A DNA stretch of 64,000 nucleotides from Paraburkholderia phenoliruptrix. Lineage in GTDB: Bacteria; Pseudomonadota; Gammaproteobacteria; Burkholderiales; Burkholderiaceae. The first letter of the stretch is position 1. The number at the start of each line of letters is the position of its first letter. A program made the translations under genes and the position numbers. Below the pieces are notes generated by a model. That model searched no databases. It was not told the origin of the DNA and worked only from the letters and a program-made list of their open reading frames with translations. The stretch lies in contig NZ_CADIKB010000017.1 in assembly GCF_902859825.1 (NCBI RefSeq), forward strand, positions 57,096 to 121,095, given 5' to 3'. Positions 1 through 8,368 of this stretch are shown piece by piece.

Positions 1-137
1 CGTGTTGCCCCAAGGATTACCGTCCGGATTGGTGCAGCACGCCAACGAGCGTGCACGGGGTGCCGCCGTCCAAATAGTCGCGCAGAGCTTCGCGCGAAAG
101 ATCGTAGTGCTTCGCCTCACTCCGTATGGAAGGGAAC

Positions 138-917
138 ATGATTCTCGGCGATACGATTCTCGAAACGCGCGGCCTCACCCGTGAGTTCAAAGGCTTCATT
201 GCCGTGAACGGCGTGAACCTGCGCGTGCGCCGCGGCTCGATCCATGCGCTGATCGGGCCCAATGGAGCGGGCAAGACCACCTGCTTCAACCTGCTCACCA
301 AGTTTCTCGAACCGACGGCCGGTCAGATCGTTTTCAACGGCGTCGACATCACGCATGAGCGGCCGGCGCAGATCGCGCGGCGCGGCATCATCCGTTCATT
401 CCAGATTTCCGCTGTGTTTCCGCATCTGACGGCATTGCAGAATGTGCGCGTCGGTTTGCAGCGCTCGCTCGGTACCGCCTTTCATTTCTGGAAGAGCGAG
501 CGCACGCTGCGCCGGCTCGACGACCGCGCGATGGATCTGCTCACGCAGGTCGGCCTGACCGATTTCGCCGATGTGTTGACGGTCGAACTCTCCTATGGCC
601 GCAAGCGCGCGTTGGAAATCGCGACGACGCTCGCCATGGAGCCCGAGCTGATGCTGCTCGACGAACCGACGCAAGGCATGGGCCACGAAGACGTCGACCG
701 CGTCACGGCGCTGATCAAGAAAGTATCGAGCGGGCGCACGATCCTGATGGTCGAACACAATATGAACGTGATTGCCGGCATCTCCGACACGATCACCGTG
801 CTGCAACGGGGCGAAGTGCTCGCCGAGGGCACGTATGCCGACGTGTCGAAGAATCCGCTCGTGATGCAAGCCTACATGGGCAGCGCCGACGCGGCGCTCG
901 CCGGAGCCCACGCATGA
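138..917 (+). CDS. livG: Branched-chain amino acid ABC transporter ATPase, LivG type
   Basis: Cytoplasmic ATPase of a Liv-type (high-affinity amino acid) ABC importer. The 259-residue protein has Walker A GPNGAGKTT with Lys46, a signature-like LSYGR segment and Walker B LMLLDEPTQG followed by a switch His in VEHNM. Length is normal for LivG. An ATG exists at 126, but the ATG at 138 is preferred because a GGAAGGG purine run lies directly upstream. It overlaps the next ATPase by an ATGA junction and opens a five-gene unit (two ATPases, binding protein, two permeases). The substrate is inferred only from family. No promoter was resolved in the 137 bases ahead. Confidence 0.9.
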   Translation: MILGDTILETRGLTREFKGFIAVNGVNLRVRRGSIHALIGPNGAGKTTCFNLLTKFLEPTAGQIVFNGVDITHERPAQIARRGIIRSFQISAVFPHLTALQNVRVGLQRSLGTAFHFWKSERTLRRLDDRAMDLLTQVGLTDFADVLTVELSYGRKRALEIATTLAMEPELMLLDEPTQGMGHEDVDRVTALIKKVSSGRTILMVEHNMNVIAGISDTITVLQRGEVLAEGTYADVSKNPLVMQAYMGSADAALAGAHA

Positions 918-1672
918 ACACAATTGCCGAGCGCGAAAGCCTCGAGGTGAGCGGCAAGGCCGCGGGCGCGCCCGCACTCCAGATAGCGGGACTGCAAGCC
1001 TGGTACGGGGAATCGCACATCCTGCATGGCGTCGATCTGACCGTGGACCGCGGGGAGGTCGTCACGCTGCTCGGCCGCAATGGCGCGGGGCGCACCACCA
1101 CCTTGCGCGCGATCATGGGCCTCACGGGCCGGCGCACAGGGTCCATCCGCATTGGCGGCCGCGAAACGATCAATCTGCCCACGCATCGCATTGCGCATCA
1201 CGGCATTGGCTATTGCCCTGAAGAGCGCGGCATTTTTTCGAGCCTCTCGTGCGAGGAAAATCTGTTGCTGCCGCCGCCCGTCGGCGACAAGGCGCACATG
1301 ATGTCGCTCGAGGAAATCTACGCGATGTTCCCGAATCTGCAGGAACGCCGCATGAGCCAGGGCACACGGCTCTCGGGCGGCGAGCAGCAGATGCTCGCGG
1401 TCGCGCGTATTCTGCGCACGGGCGCCAATCTGCTGCTGCTCGACGAGATATCCGAAGGGCTCGCGCCTGTCATCGTGCAGGCGCTCGCGCGCATGATCGT
1501 CACGCTCAAGGCGCGCGGCTACACGATTGTGATGGTCGAACAGAACTTCCGCTTTGCCGCGCCGCTTGCCGATCGTTTTTACGTGATGGAGCACGGAACG
1601 ATCGTCGAACACTTCGGGGCTAGTGAACTCGAAAGCAAGATGCCGGTCCTGCATGATCTGCTGGGCGTGTAG
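914..1672 (+). CDS. livF: Branched-chain amino acid ABC transporter ATPase, LivF type, with Arg in Walker A
   Basis: Second ATPase of the first Liv cluster, 252 residues, start overlapping the preceding stop by 4 bases (ATGA). The ABC signature LSGGEQQ, Walker B LLLLDEISEGL and the LivF-like C-terminus are present. The oddity is the Walker A loop, which reads GRNGAGRTT: the invariant phosphate-binding Lys is Arg60 (codon CGC at 1091-1093). The partner LivG keeps its Lys. In ABC proteins this change usually weakens ATP hydrolysis at that site, so the transporter may run with one impaired site. Everything else is intact, so it is unlikely to be a pseudogene. Confidence 0.88.
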   Translation: MNTIAERESLEVSGKAAGAPALQIAGLQAWYGESHILHGVDLTVDRGEVVTLLGRNGAGRTTTLRAIMGLTGRRTGSIRIGGRETINLPTHRIAHHGIGYCPEERGIFSSLSCEENLLLPPPVGDKAHMMSLEEIYAMFPNLQERRMSQGTRLSGGEQQMLAVARILRTGANLLLLDEISEGLAPVIVQALARMIVTLKARGYTIVMVEQNFRFAAPLADRFYVMEHGTIVEHFGASELESKMPVLHDLLGV

Positions 1673-1725
1673 AGAGCACGCCCCATTGCCTCTGATAACC
1701 ACAAGCGAAGAACCAGGAGACACGA

Positions 1726-2940
1726 ATGAAAAAGAACCCACTCGCGCGAATTGCTTCAGTCTGTTTCGCGGTCGCAGCCGGCGCCGCCATCACCATGAGC
1801 AGCGCGCAAGCGGCAGATGACGCAGTGAAGATCGGCTTTATCACCGACATGTCGGGGCTTTACGCGGACATCGATGGCCAGGGCGGTCTCGAAGCGATCC
1901 GCATGGCCGTGGCCGATTTCGGCGGCAAGGTCAACGGCAAGCCGATCACGGTGCTGTATGCGGATCACCAGAACAAGGCGGACATTGCAGCGTCGCGCGC
2001 GCGCGAATGGATGGATCGCGAGGGTCTCGATCTGCTGATCGGCGGCACGAACTCGGCAACGGGTCTTTCGATGAACACCGTCGCCGGTGAAAAGCACAAG
2101 GTGTACATCAGCATCGGCGCGGGTGCCGACACGCTGACCAACGAGCAATGCACGCCGTACACGATCCACTATGCGTACGACACGACCGCGCTCGCAAAGG
2201 GCACGGGCTCGGCAGTGGTGAAGCAGGGCGGCAAGACGTGGTACTTCCTGACCGCCGACTACGCGTTCGGCAAGGCGCTCGAAAAGAACACGGCAGACGT
2301 GGTGAAGGCGAGCGGCGGCCAGGTGCTGGGCTCGGTGCGTCATCCGCTGTCGGCGTCGGACTTCTCGTCGTTCCTGTTGCAGGCGCAGTCGTCGAAAGCG
2401 CAGGTTCTCGGTCTCGCGAATGCAGGCGGCGATACCATCAACTCGATCAAGGCAGCGAAGGAATTCGGCATTACGAAGACCATGAAGCTTGCTGCGTTGC
2501 TGATGTTCATCAACGACGTGCATAGCCTTGGCCTCGAAACGACGCAGGGCCTCGTGCTGACCGACAGCTGGTACTGGAACAAGGACGCGAACACGCGCAA
2601 GTGGGCGCAGCGCTACTTCGACAAGATGCGCAAGATGCCGTCGAGCCTGCAGGCCGCCGACTATTCCGCGACGATGAATTACCTGAAGGCGGTGCAGGCG
2701 GTCGGTTCGACCGATGCCGACAAGGTGATGGTGCAACTCAAGAAGACGAAGATCGACGACTTCTATGCGAAGGGCTACATCCGTCAGGACGGCAGCATGA
2801 TCCACGACATGTATCTGATGCAGGTGAAGACGCCGGCAGAATCGAAAGAACCTTGGGACTACTACAAGATCACCGCGACAATCCCCGGCGAGCAGGCGTT
2901 CACGACAAAGGCCGAAACGCGCTGCGCGCTGTGGAAATAA
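1726..2940 (+). CDS. ABC transporter periplasmic substrate-binding protein (Peripla_BP_6 family)
   Basis: A 404-residue binding protein that would deliver ligand to the Liv-type permeases encoded next to it. It begins with a Sec signal peptide (positive start MKKNP, hydrophobic stretch, probable cleavage after AQA near residue 29), followed by the family opening VKIGFITDMSGLYADIDG. An AGGAGA ribosome site precedes the ATG. It sits between the two ATPase genes and the two permease genes, an arrangement common in Burkholderia. The ligand cannot be told from sequence; this family also binds amides, urea and aromatic acids. Confidence 0.88.
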   Translation: MKKNPLARIASVCFAVAAGAAITMSSAQAADDAVKIGFITDMSGLYADIDGQGGLEAIRMAVADFGGKVNGKPITVLYADHQNKADIAASRAREWMDREGLDLLIGGTNSATGLSMNTVAGEKHKVYISIGAGADTLTNEQCTPYTIHYAYDTTALAKGTGSAVVKQGGKTWYFLTADYAFGKALEKNTADVVKASGGQVLGSVRHPLSASDFSSFLLQAQSSKAQVLGLANAGGDTINSIKAAKEFGITKTMKLAALLMFINDVHSLGLETTQGLVLTDSWYWNKDANTRKWAQRYFDKMRKMPSSLQAADYSATMNYLKAVQAVGSTDADKVMVQLKKTKIDDFYAKGYIRQDGSMIHDMYLMQVKTPAESKEPWDYYKITATIPGEQAFTTKAETRCALWK

Positions 2941-2962
2941 ACGACGCGTGATGGCCTGAGCG

Positions 2963-2992
2963 ACGGCTGGCTGTCCGCGGGCAGACAGCCGT
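2963..2992 (+). terminator. Intercistronic hairpin between binding protein and permease
   Basis: A stem of about 7 bp (ACGGCTG with CAGCCGT) extends inward through a mismatch. It is followed by T-rich but interrupted sequence. In binding-protein operons such hairpins commonly lower read-through or protect the upstream message, which fits its place between the binding protein and permease genes. Confidence 0.45.
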
Positions 2993-3110
2993 TCGTTTGC
3001 GTTGTTCCGTTTGTTTCATATGGCGCGCGCCCGGCGTTATGCGCGTGCTGTTCGCGTGCCGGCCCGATCGTGCGCGACCGATCTCACCTTGACGATGGGT
3101 GAAGGCTTCA

Positions 3111-3995
3111 ATGGACATCTTTGGCATTCCGCTTCCCGCGATGCTGAGCCAGCTGCTGCTCGGACTCGTGAACGGCTCGTTCTACGCAATTCTGAGTCTG
3201 GGACTTGCGGTGATCTTCGGCTTGCTGAACGTGATCAATTTCGCGCACGGCGCGTTGTTCATGCTCGGCGCGATGCTCGCGTGGATGGGCTTCTCTTACT
3301 TCGGCGTGCCGTACTGGCCGATGCTCATCATCGCGCCGCTCGTCGTCGGTCTGTTCGGGGTCCTGATTGAACGCTCGATGCTGCGCTGGCTGTACAAGCT
3401 CGATCATCTGTACGGACTGCTGCTCACGTTCGGGCTCACGCTCGTCGTCGAGGGCGTATTCCGCTCGATCTACGGCTCGTCCGGACAGCCGTACGACGTG
3501 CCGTCGGCACTGTCGGGCGCGACCAACCTTGGCTTCATGTTCCTGCCGAACTATCGAGCGTGGGTCGTGGTGGCCTCGCTGATTGTGTGCTTCGCGACGT
3601 GGTTCGTCATCGAAAAAACGCGGCTCGGCGCCTATCTGCGCGCCGGCACGGAGAACCCGAAACTCGTCGAGGCTTTCGGCATCAACGTGCCGCTGATGAT
3701 CACGCTCACCTACGGTTTCGGCGTCGCACTCGCTGCGTTCGCCGGCGTACTCGCCGCACCCGTGATCCAGGTCTCGCCGCTGATGGGCCAGCCGATGATC
3801 ATCACCGTATTCGCGGTGGTCGTGATCGGCGGGATGGGGTCGATCATGGGCTCGATTCTGACCGGCCTGATGCTGGGCGTGATCGAAGGACTGACTCGCG
3901 TGTTCTATCCGGAAGCGTCGGCGACCGTCGTGTTCGTCATCATGGCGCTCGTGCTGCTGGTGCGCCCGGCGGGTCTCTTCGGCAAGGAAAAATGA
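3111..3995 (+). CDS. livH: Branched-chain amino acid ABC transporter permease, LivH type
   Basis: Inner-membrane permease of 294 residues with about eight hydrophobic segments. It carries the LivH-type opening LVNGSFYAILSLGLAVIFGLLNVINFAHG and a conserved cytoplasmic loop around RAGTENPKLVEAFGI. The ATG at 3111 is chosen over the in-frame GTG at 3099 because GAAGG lies about 7 bases upstream of it. The stop overlaps the start of the next permease (ATGA). It forms the membrane channel with the LivM-type protein and is powered by the two ATPases at the head of the cluster. Confidence 0.9.
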   Translation: MDIFGIPLPAMLSQLLLGLVNGSFYAILSLGLAVIFGLLNVINFAHGALFMLGAMLAWMGFSYFGVPYWPMLIIAPLVVGLFGVLIERSMLRWLYKLDHLYGLLLTFGLTLVVEGVFRSIYGSSGQPYDVPSALSGATNLGFMFLPNYRAWVVVASLIVCFATWFVIEKTRLGAYLRAGTENPKLVEAFGINVPLMITLTYGFGVALAAFAGVLAAPVIQVSPLMGQPMIITVFAVVVIGGMGSIMGSILTGLMLGVIEGLTRVFYPEASATVVFVIMALVLLVRPAGLFGKEK

Positions 3996-4966
3996 TGCAG
4001 AGAAAAGTGCTCTACGGTCTGCTGCTGCTCGCGCTCCTCGCGGTGCCCGTGCTCGGCATCTATCCGCTCTTCGTGATGAAGGTGATGTGCTTCGCGCTCT
4101 TCGCCGCCGCCTTCAACCTGTTGATCGGCTACACGGGGCTGCTGTCGTTCGGGCATGCCATGTTTCTCGCGTCGGCGGGCTATATCACCGGTTACGCGAT
4201 GCAGACGCTCGGCTTCTCGCCTGAACTGGGCGTGCTCGCAGGCACGGCCTGCGCGACGCTGCTTGGTCTTGTCGTCGGCATCTTCGCGATTCGCCGCCAG
4301 GGCATTTACTTCGCGATGGTGACGCTCGCGCTCGCGCAAATGGTCTACTTCGTGTTCCTGCAGGCCCCCTTCACGCATGGCGAAGATGGCCTGCAAGGCG
4401 TGCCGCGCGGCAAGCTCTTCGGCCTGCTGGATTTGACGTCCGATGTGGCGCTGTACTTCGTCGTGCTGACGATCATGGTGCTCGCGTTCCTGCTGATCGT
4501 GCGGATCGTGCATTCGCCGTTCGGGCAGGTGCTGGTGGCGATCAAGGAGAACGAGCCGCGCGCCGTGTCGCTCGGTTACGATACCGACCGCTTCAAGTTG
4601 CTCGCCTTCATCCTGTCGGCGGGGCTGGCGGGACTCGCGGGCTCGCTCAAGGTGGTGGTGCAGGGCTTCGAGACTCTGAGCGACGCCTATTGGACCATGT
4701 CAGGCCTCGTCGTGCTGATGACGCTCGTCGGCGGAATGGGCACGTTGTTCGGGCCGCTGCTCGGTGCCGCATTGATCGTGGCGCTCGAGGATCGCCTCGG
4801 CGATATCGGAGGCGCGCTGGCTTCCACGACAGGCGTGGAATGGTTCCGCTCATTGGGCGAATCGGTCACCATTGTGACGGGCATCATCTTTATTGCATGC
4901 GTGCTCGCTTTCCGGCGCGGCATTGTCGGCGAAATCATCGCGCGCGTGCGGCCGCTACGCGCGTGA
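3992..4966 (+). CDS. livM: Branched-chain amino acid ABC transporter permease, LivM type
   Basis: Second permease of the cluster, 324 residues. The open frame continues upstream, but the protein family starts at MMQRKVLYGLLLL, where tandem ATGs overlap the livH stop and AAGGAAAA forms the ribosome site. It has about nine membrane segments, the family stretch NLLIGYTGLLSFGHAMF and the ATPase-coupling loop containing KENEPRAVSLGYD. It completes the first transporter. No terminator follows immediately; a strong one lies at 5228. Confidence 0.9.
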   Translation: MMQRKVLYGLLLLALLAVPVLGIYPLFVMKVMCFALFAAAFNLLIGYTGLLSFGHAMFLASAGYITGYAMQTLGFSPELGVLAGTACATLLGLVVGIFAIRRQGIYFAMVTLALAQMVYFVFLQAPFTHGEDGLQGVPRGKLFGLLDLTSDVALYFVVLTIMVLAFLLIVRIVHSPFGQVLVAIKENEPRAVSLGYDTDRFKLLAFILSAGLAGLAGSLKVVVQGFETLSDAYWTMSGLVVLMTLVGGMGTLFGPLLGAALIVALEDRLGDIGGALASTTGVEWFRSLGESVTIVTGIIFIACVLAFRRGIVGEIIARVRPLRA

Positions 4967-5227
4967 GCACAGGCGAACTGAAATGCTTCGGCGTCCGATC
5001 CAATTCTCGCTGCTGTGCAGTATAGGCACCGAGGCGCGCTTAGGCCCTTATTTGTGTGCCCTGAGGCAACGCCGGCTCTATGCGCCCCAATTCAGTGCCG
5101 CAGTGCACCACTAGGGTAATTGCTAGTTGTGGCATGCCGCGTGCTCATTTAATCTTCATGCAGTTCTGATGCACCACGAATTTGCAGGTGGAGAACGAGG
5201 AGACATGAGGCACTAAGTGCCCACACG

Positions 5228-5265
5228 AAAGCGCTGTTGGATTAATATCCAACAGCGCTTTTTAT
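5228..5265 (+). terminator. Strong Rho-independent terminator
   Basis: Perfect 15-bp stem (5228-5242 with 5247-5261) around a TAAT loop, ending in a T run and starting in AAA, so it could act in both directions. It closes the first Liv cluster. Confidence 0.9.
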
Positions 5266-5368
5266 TTGTCGATTTTCGATTGACGTCATTCAATCTTTTG
5301 CTAACGCGGGGACGGTTTTTATGTCGCCGGTAATTAGCCTTTTCCCGCGTCGCACCCCTTCAAAACGC

Positions 5369-5398
5369 TTGCGGCGTGCGGCTTCCGTCCGCTACACT
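5369..5398 (+). promoter_or_regulatory. Probable sigma-70 promoter of the second binding-protein gene
   Basis: TTGCGG at 5369-5374 and TACACT at 5393-5398 are separated by 18 bases. They lie about 80 bases ahead of the binding-protein ATG and downstream of a strong terminator. Match is moderate; no experimental support. Confidence 0.4.
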
Positions 5399-5477
5399 CC
5401 TTATTCACCGACCGCTGGGTCGGGATTTAATTCACGAATTTAATCCGAATTGTTTTAACGGGGCGTAGAGGAGTGGG

Positions 5478-6644
5478 ATGAAGTCGGCATTGCGTTGGAT
5501 CAGCGCGGCATTAGTCGCCGCCGGAGTTTCGGCTGCATGGAGCACGCATGCATTCGCGGATGTGAAAATCGGCGTCACTGTCTCGGCAACCGGTCCGGCC
5601 GCATCGCTCGGCATTCCGGAAAAGAACACCATCGCGCTGTTGCCGAAAGAAGTGGCCGGCCAGAAGGTCGATTACATCGTGCTTGACGACGCCACCGACT
5701 CCACCCAGGCCGTCAAGAACGCCCGCAAGCTCACGAGCGAGGACCGCGTCGACGCGCTGATCGGGTCGACCGTCGTGCCGAATTCTCTTGCCATGATGGA
5801 CGTCGCCGTGGAAAACACCACGCCGGTCATCTCGCTTGCCGCAGCTGCCAGCATCGTCGAGCCCATGGACGCCAAACGCGCGTGGGTCTTCAAGACGCCG
5901 CAGAACGACATTCTCATGGCCACGGCCATCGCGCAGCACATGTCCAATCACGGCGTGAAGACGGTCGCGTTCATCGGCTTCTCGGACGGCTATGGCGAAA
6001 GCTGGTTCAAGGAATTCAGCAAGGCCGCCGACCTCGCGAAGATCAAGGTCGTGGCAAACGAGCGTTTTGCGCGTAACGACGCGTCGGTCACCGGGCAGGT
6101 GCTGAAGATCATGTCGCAGAATCCGGATGCGGTGTTGGTCGCCGGCGCAGGCACGCCCGCCGCGTTGCCGCAGAAAACGCTGAAGGAGCGCGGCTACAAG
6201 GGCAAGTACTATCAGACGCACGGCGTCGCGAATAACGACTTCCTGCGCGTGTGCGGCAAGGACTGCGAGGGCACGTATCTGCCGGCGGGTCCGTTGCTCG
6301 TCGCCGAGCAGTTGCCCGATTCCAATCCGGTGAAGAAGAGCGCGCTCGCCTACAAGCGTGCCTACGAAGCCGCGTATGGCGCAGGTTCGGTGTCGACTTT
6401 CGGCGGCCACGCATGGGACGCGGGCCTGCTGCTGCAACGCGCGATTCCTGTCGCGCTGAAGAAGGGGCAGCCCGGCACACCGGCATTCCGCGAGGCGCTG
6501 CGCGCGGCGCTCGAAGCCACGAAAGACCTGCCCGCGTCGCACGGCATCTTCAACATGAGCGCGAACGACCACGCCGGTCTCGACCAGCGGGCGCGCGTGA
6601 TGGTGCAGATTGTCGGCGGCAAGTGGAAGTTGTCCGGCGACTGA
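5478..6644 (+). CDS. ABC transporter periplasmic substrate-binding protein, paralogue A
   Basis: A 388-residue Peripla_BP_6 protein. An N-terminal signal peptide likely ends at AFA near residue 27, followed by DVKIGVTVSATGPAASLGIP. A CGKDCEG segment holds two cysteines that could form a disulphide. A GAGGAG-like site precedes the ATG. The next gene but one feature, at 7009, is a close paralogue with the same CGKDCEG, GGHAWDAG and DLPASHG-like blocks, which points to tandem duplication. It has its own terminator, so it is expressed apart from its sister. It presumably serves the permease complex at 8.4-12 kb. Confidence 0.87.
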   Translation: MKSALRWISAALVAAGVSAAWSTHAFADVKIGVTVSATGPAASLGIPEKNTIALLPKEVAGQKVDYIVLDDATDSTQAVKNARKLTSEDRVDALIGSTVVPNSLAMMDVAVENTTPVISLAAAASIVEPMDAKRAWVFKTPQNDILMATAIAQHMSNHGVKTVAFIGFSDGYGESWFKEFSKAADLAKIKVVANERFARNDASVTGQVLKIMSQNPDAVLVAGAGTPAALPQKTLKERGYKGKYYQTHGVANNDFLRVCGKDCEGTYLPAGPLLVAEQLPDSNPVKKSALAYKRAYEAAYGAGSVSTFGGHAWDAGLLLQRAIPVALKKGQPGTPAFREALRAALEATKDLPASHGIFNMSANDHAGLDQRARVMVQIVGGKWKLSGD

Positions 6645-6674
6645 GCGAAGGCGAAGCGATAGGTGACCCAATAC

Positions 6675-6706
6675 AAAAAGACGCGTGCAGTTGACGCGTC
6701 TTTTTT
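6675..6706 (+). terminator. Rho-independent terminator after paralogue A
   Basis: AAAAAGACGCGT (6675-6686) pairs with ACGCGTCTTTTT (6694-6705) around a 7-base loop, followed by further T residues. Confidence 0.88.
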
Positions 6707-6804
6707 ATTGCGCGCGCCGTGGGAAAGCGGGGTTGTACGGCTTCAGGAGAAACCCGCATTTGGGTTGCAGTCTATTGACCGTCGGCGCGGCACGACGTAA
6801 TACT

Positions 6805-6818
6805 ACTAACATGTTAGT
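6805..6818. promoter_or_regulatory. Perfect 14-bp palindrome, possible operator
   Basis: ACTAACATGTTAGT is an uninterrupted AT-rich palindrome about 190 bases ahead of the second binding-protein gene, in otherwise GC-rich DNA. A dimeric repressor or activator site is possible; no regulator is identified nearby. Confidence 0.35.
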
Positions 6819-7008
6819 GTTTTGCTCACGCCAGTCCAGGAAGGCATCGCAGGAATTGCAGCAGTAGGGAGCAACGTACAAGCGGCGAAGGCACGCGCGT
6901 CGAGCAGGGAAAACCATGCTTGGCACGCCCGGACCCTATAACTAGATTCAGACACCCGACCCACGAGTCGGATTACAAATACGCACTTCGAAGCGTTGGA
7001 GACTTGCA

Positions 7009-8169
7009 ATGAAAAAGACGAAGCAATGGGTACGGACGGGCATCGCGATGGCATTGATGTGCGGCGCGGGCGCCGCACTCGCTCAGGTGAAGATCGGTGT
7101 GACGCTGTCCACCACGGGGCCGGCTGCATCGCTCGGGATTCCTGAAAAGAACACGATTGCGTTGCTGCCGAAGGAGATCGGCGGCAAGACGGTGCAGTAC
7201 ATTGTTCTCGATGACGCGTCGGACACGGGCAAGGCCGTGCAGAACACGCGCAAGCTCATCGACGAAGACCATGTCGACGCGATTATCGGCTCCACTGTGA
7301 CGCCCAACTCGCTCGCCATGCTCGATCCTGCGTCGGAGGGCAAGACGCCGGTCATTTCGCTCGCTGCGTCGGCCGCGATCATTTCGCCGATGGACGCGAA
7401 GCGCGCCTGGGCCTTCAAACCGCCGCAAAACGACAGTCTGATGGCCGACGCCATTGCCGACTACATGGAGCATCACGGCGTGAAGACCGTCGGCTTCATC
7501 GGTTTCGCGGACGCCTACGGCGATAGCTGGAACAACGTGTTCACCGCCGCCGCCGCTGCACACAAGCTGAAGATCGTGTCGAACGAGAGATTCAACCGCA
7601 CGGACGCTTCGGTGACGGGGCAGGTGTTGAAGACGATGGGTGCGAATCCCGACGCGGTTCTGATCGCCGGCTCGGGCACGCCGTCCGCGCTGCCGGCCAA
7701 GACGCTCAAGGAGCGCGGCTACAAGGGCAAGATCTATCAGACGCACGGCGTCGCCAACAACGACTTCCTGCGCGTGTGCGGCAAGGACTGCGAAGGCGAG
7801 ATCCTGCCCGCCGGCCCGATCCTCGTCGCCGATCAATTGCCGGATTCGAACCCGGTGAAGAAGTCGTCGCTGGCTTATAAGGCGGCCTACGAGAAAGCCT
7901 ATGGCGCGGGCTCCGTGGCGACCTTCGGCGGCCACGCATGGGACGCCGGCCAGATGCTGCAGCGTGCGATTCCGGAGGCGCTCAAGACCGCTCAGCCGGG
8001 CACGGAGGCATTCCGCGTGGCACTGCGCGGCGCGCTGGAAAACATCAAGGAGCTGCCGGTCTCGCACGGCATCATGAACACGACCACGACCGACCACAAC
8101 GGCCTCGACAAGCGCGCACGCGTGATCGTGGAGATCGTCGACGGCAAGTGGAAGCTGCAGAACGACTAA
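7009..8169 (+). CDS. ABC transporter periplasmic substrate-binding protein, paralogue B
   Basis: A 386-residue Peripla_BP_6 protein with a signal peptide ending near ALA|QVKIG. It is closely similar along its whole length to the product at 5478-6644 (shared GPAASLGIPEKNTIALLPKE, CGKDCEG, ATFGGHAWDAG). It is the member adjacent to the permease genes at 8369-11977, separated by an attenuating hairpin, so it is the more likely partner of that transporter. Two close paralogues feeding one permease would widen ligand range, as with LivJ and LivK of enteric bacteria; that is inference. Confidence 0.88.
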   Translation: MKKTKQWVRTGIAMALMCGAGAALAQVKIGVTLSTTGPAASLGIPEKNTIALLPKEIGGKTVQYIVLDDASDTGKAVQNTRKLIDEDHVDAIIGSTVTPNSLAMLDPASEGKTPVISLAASAAIISPMDAKRAWAFKPPQNDSLMADAIADYMEHHGVKTVGFIGFADAYGDSWNNVFTAAAAAHKLKIVSNERFNRTDASVTGQVLKTMGANPDAVLIAGSGTPSALPAKTLKERGYKGKIYQTHGVANNDFLRVCGKDCEGEILPAGPILVADQLPDSNPVKKSSLAYKAAYEKAYGAGSVATFGGHAWDAGQMLQRAIPEALKTAQPGTEAFRVALRGALENIKELPVSHGIMNTTTTDHNGLDKRARVIVEIVDGKWKLQND

Positions 8170-8245
8170 TACAAAGCGGTACGCGCCTCTCGTGAAGTGC
8201 GGTACATGACGCCGCACTGCCATTCTGTTCGCGGACAATGGCACC

Positions 8246-8280
8246 GACCGCCGCGCCGTGCTCCGGCGCGGCGGTCGTCT
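8246..8280 (+). terminator. GC-rich hairpin between binding protein and permease
   Basis: A perfect 13-bp stem (8246-8258 with 8264-8276) with a TGCTC loop and a short GTCTTTC tail. The weak T tract suggests partial termination, lowering permease expression relative to the binding protein. Confidence 0.65.
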
Positions 8281-8368
8281 TTCAGGCATTGCAGTTTGAT
8301 GGACGGCCACGGGTTGCGCCGCCATGACTGTTTCCAGTTTCGATTTCGACGCTTCAGGACGAGGAAGT

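Larger units (their letters stand above)
4967..5477. other. Intergenic region between two Liv clusters
   Basis: About 510 bases without a convincing gene. It holds a GAGGAG site followed by a three-codon ORF (ATG AGG CAC TAA near 5204-5215), a very strong hairpin terminator at 5228, AT-rich sequence and a probable promoter at 5369-5398 for the next binding-protein gene. Confidence 0.6.
6645..7008. other. Intergenic region between the two paralogous binding proteins
   Basis: No gene is supported here. It contains the terminator at 6675, a 14-bp perfect palindrome at 6805-6818 and a short CCGAC/GTCGG hairpin at 6956-6971 just ahead of the next ribosome site (TTGGAGACTTGCA before the ATG at 7009). 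Confidence 0.55.

Noticed and set aside
1..139. Minus-strand 40-codon frame beginning near 139 (MFPSIRSEAKHYDLSREALR)
   Set aside because: Looks fairly protein-like, but it overlaps the livG ribosome site, has no recognised family and the upstream context is missing.
6919..6945. TGGCACG sequence suggesting a sigma-54 promoter before paralogue B
   Set aside because: The -12 element (TTGC at the right distance) is absent, so only half the consensus is present.
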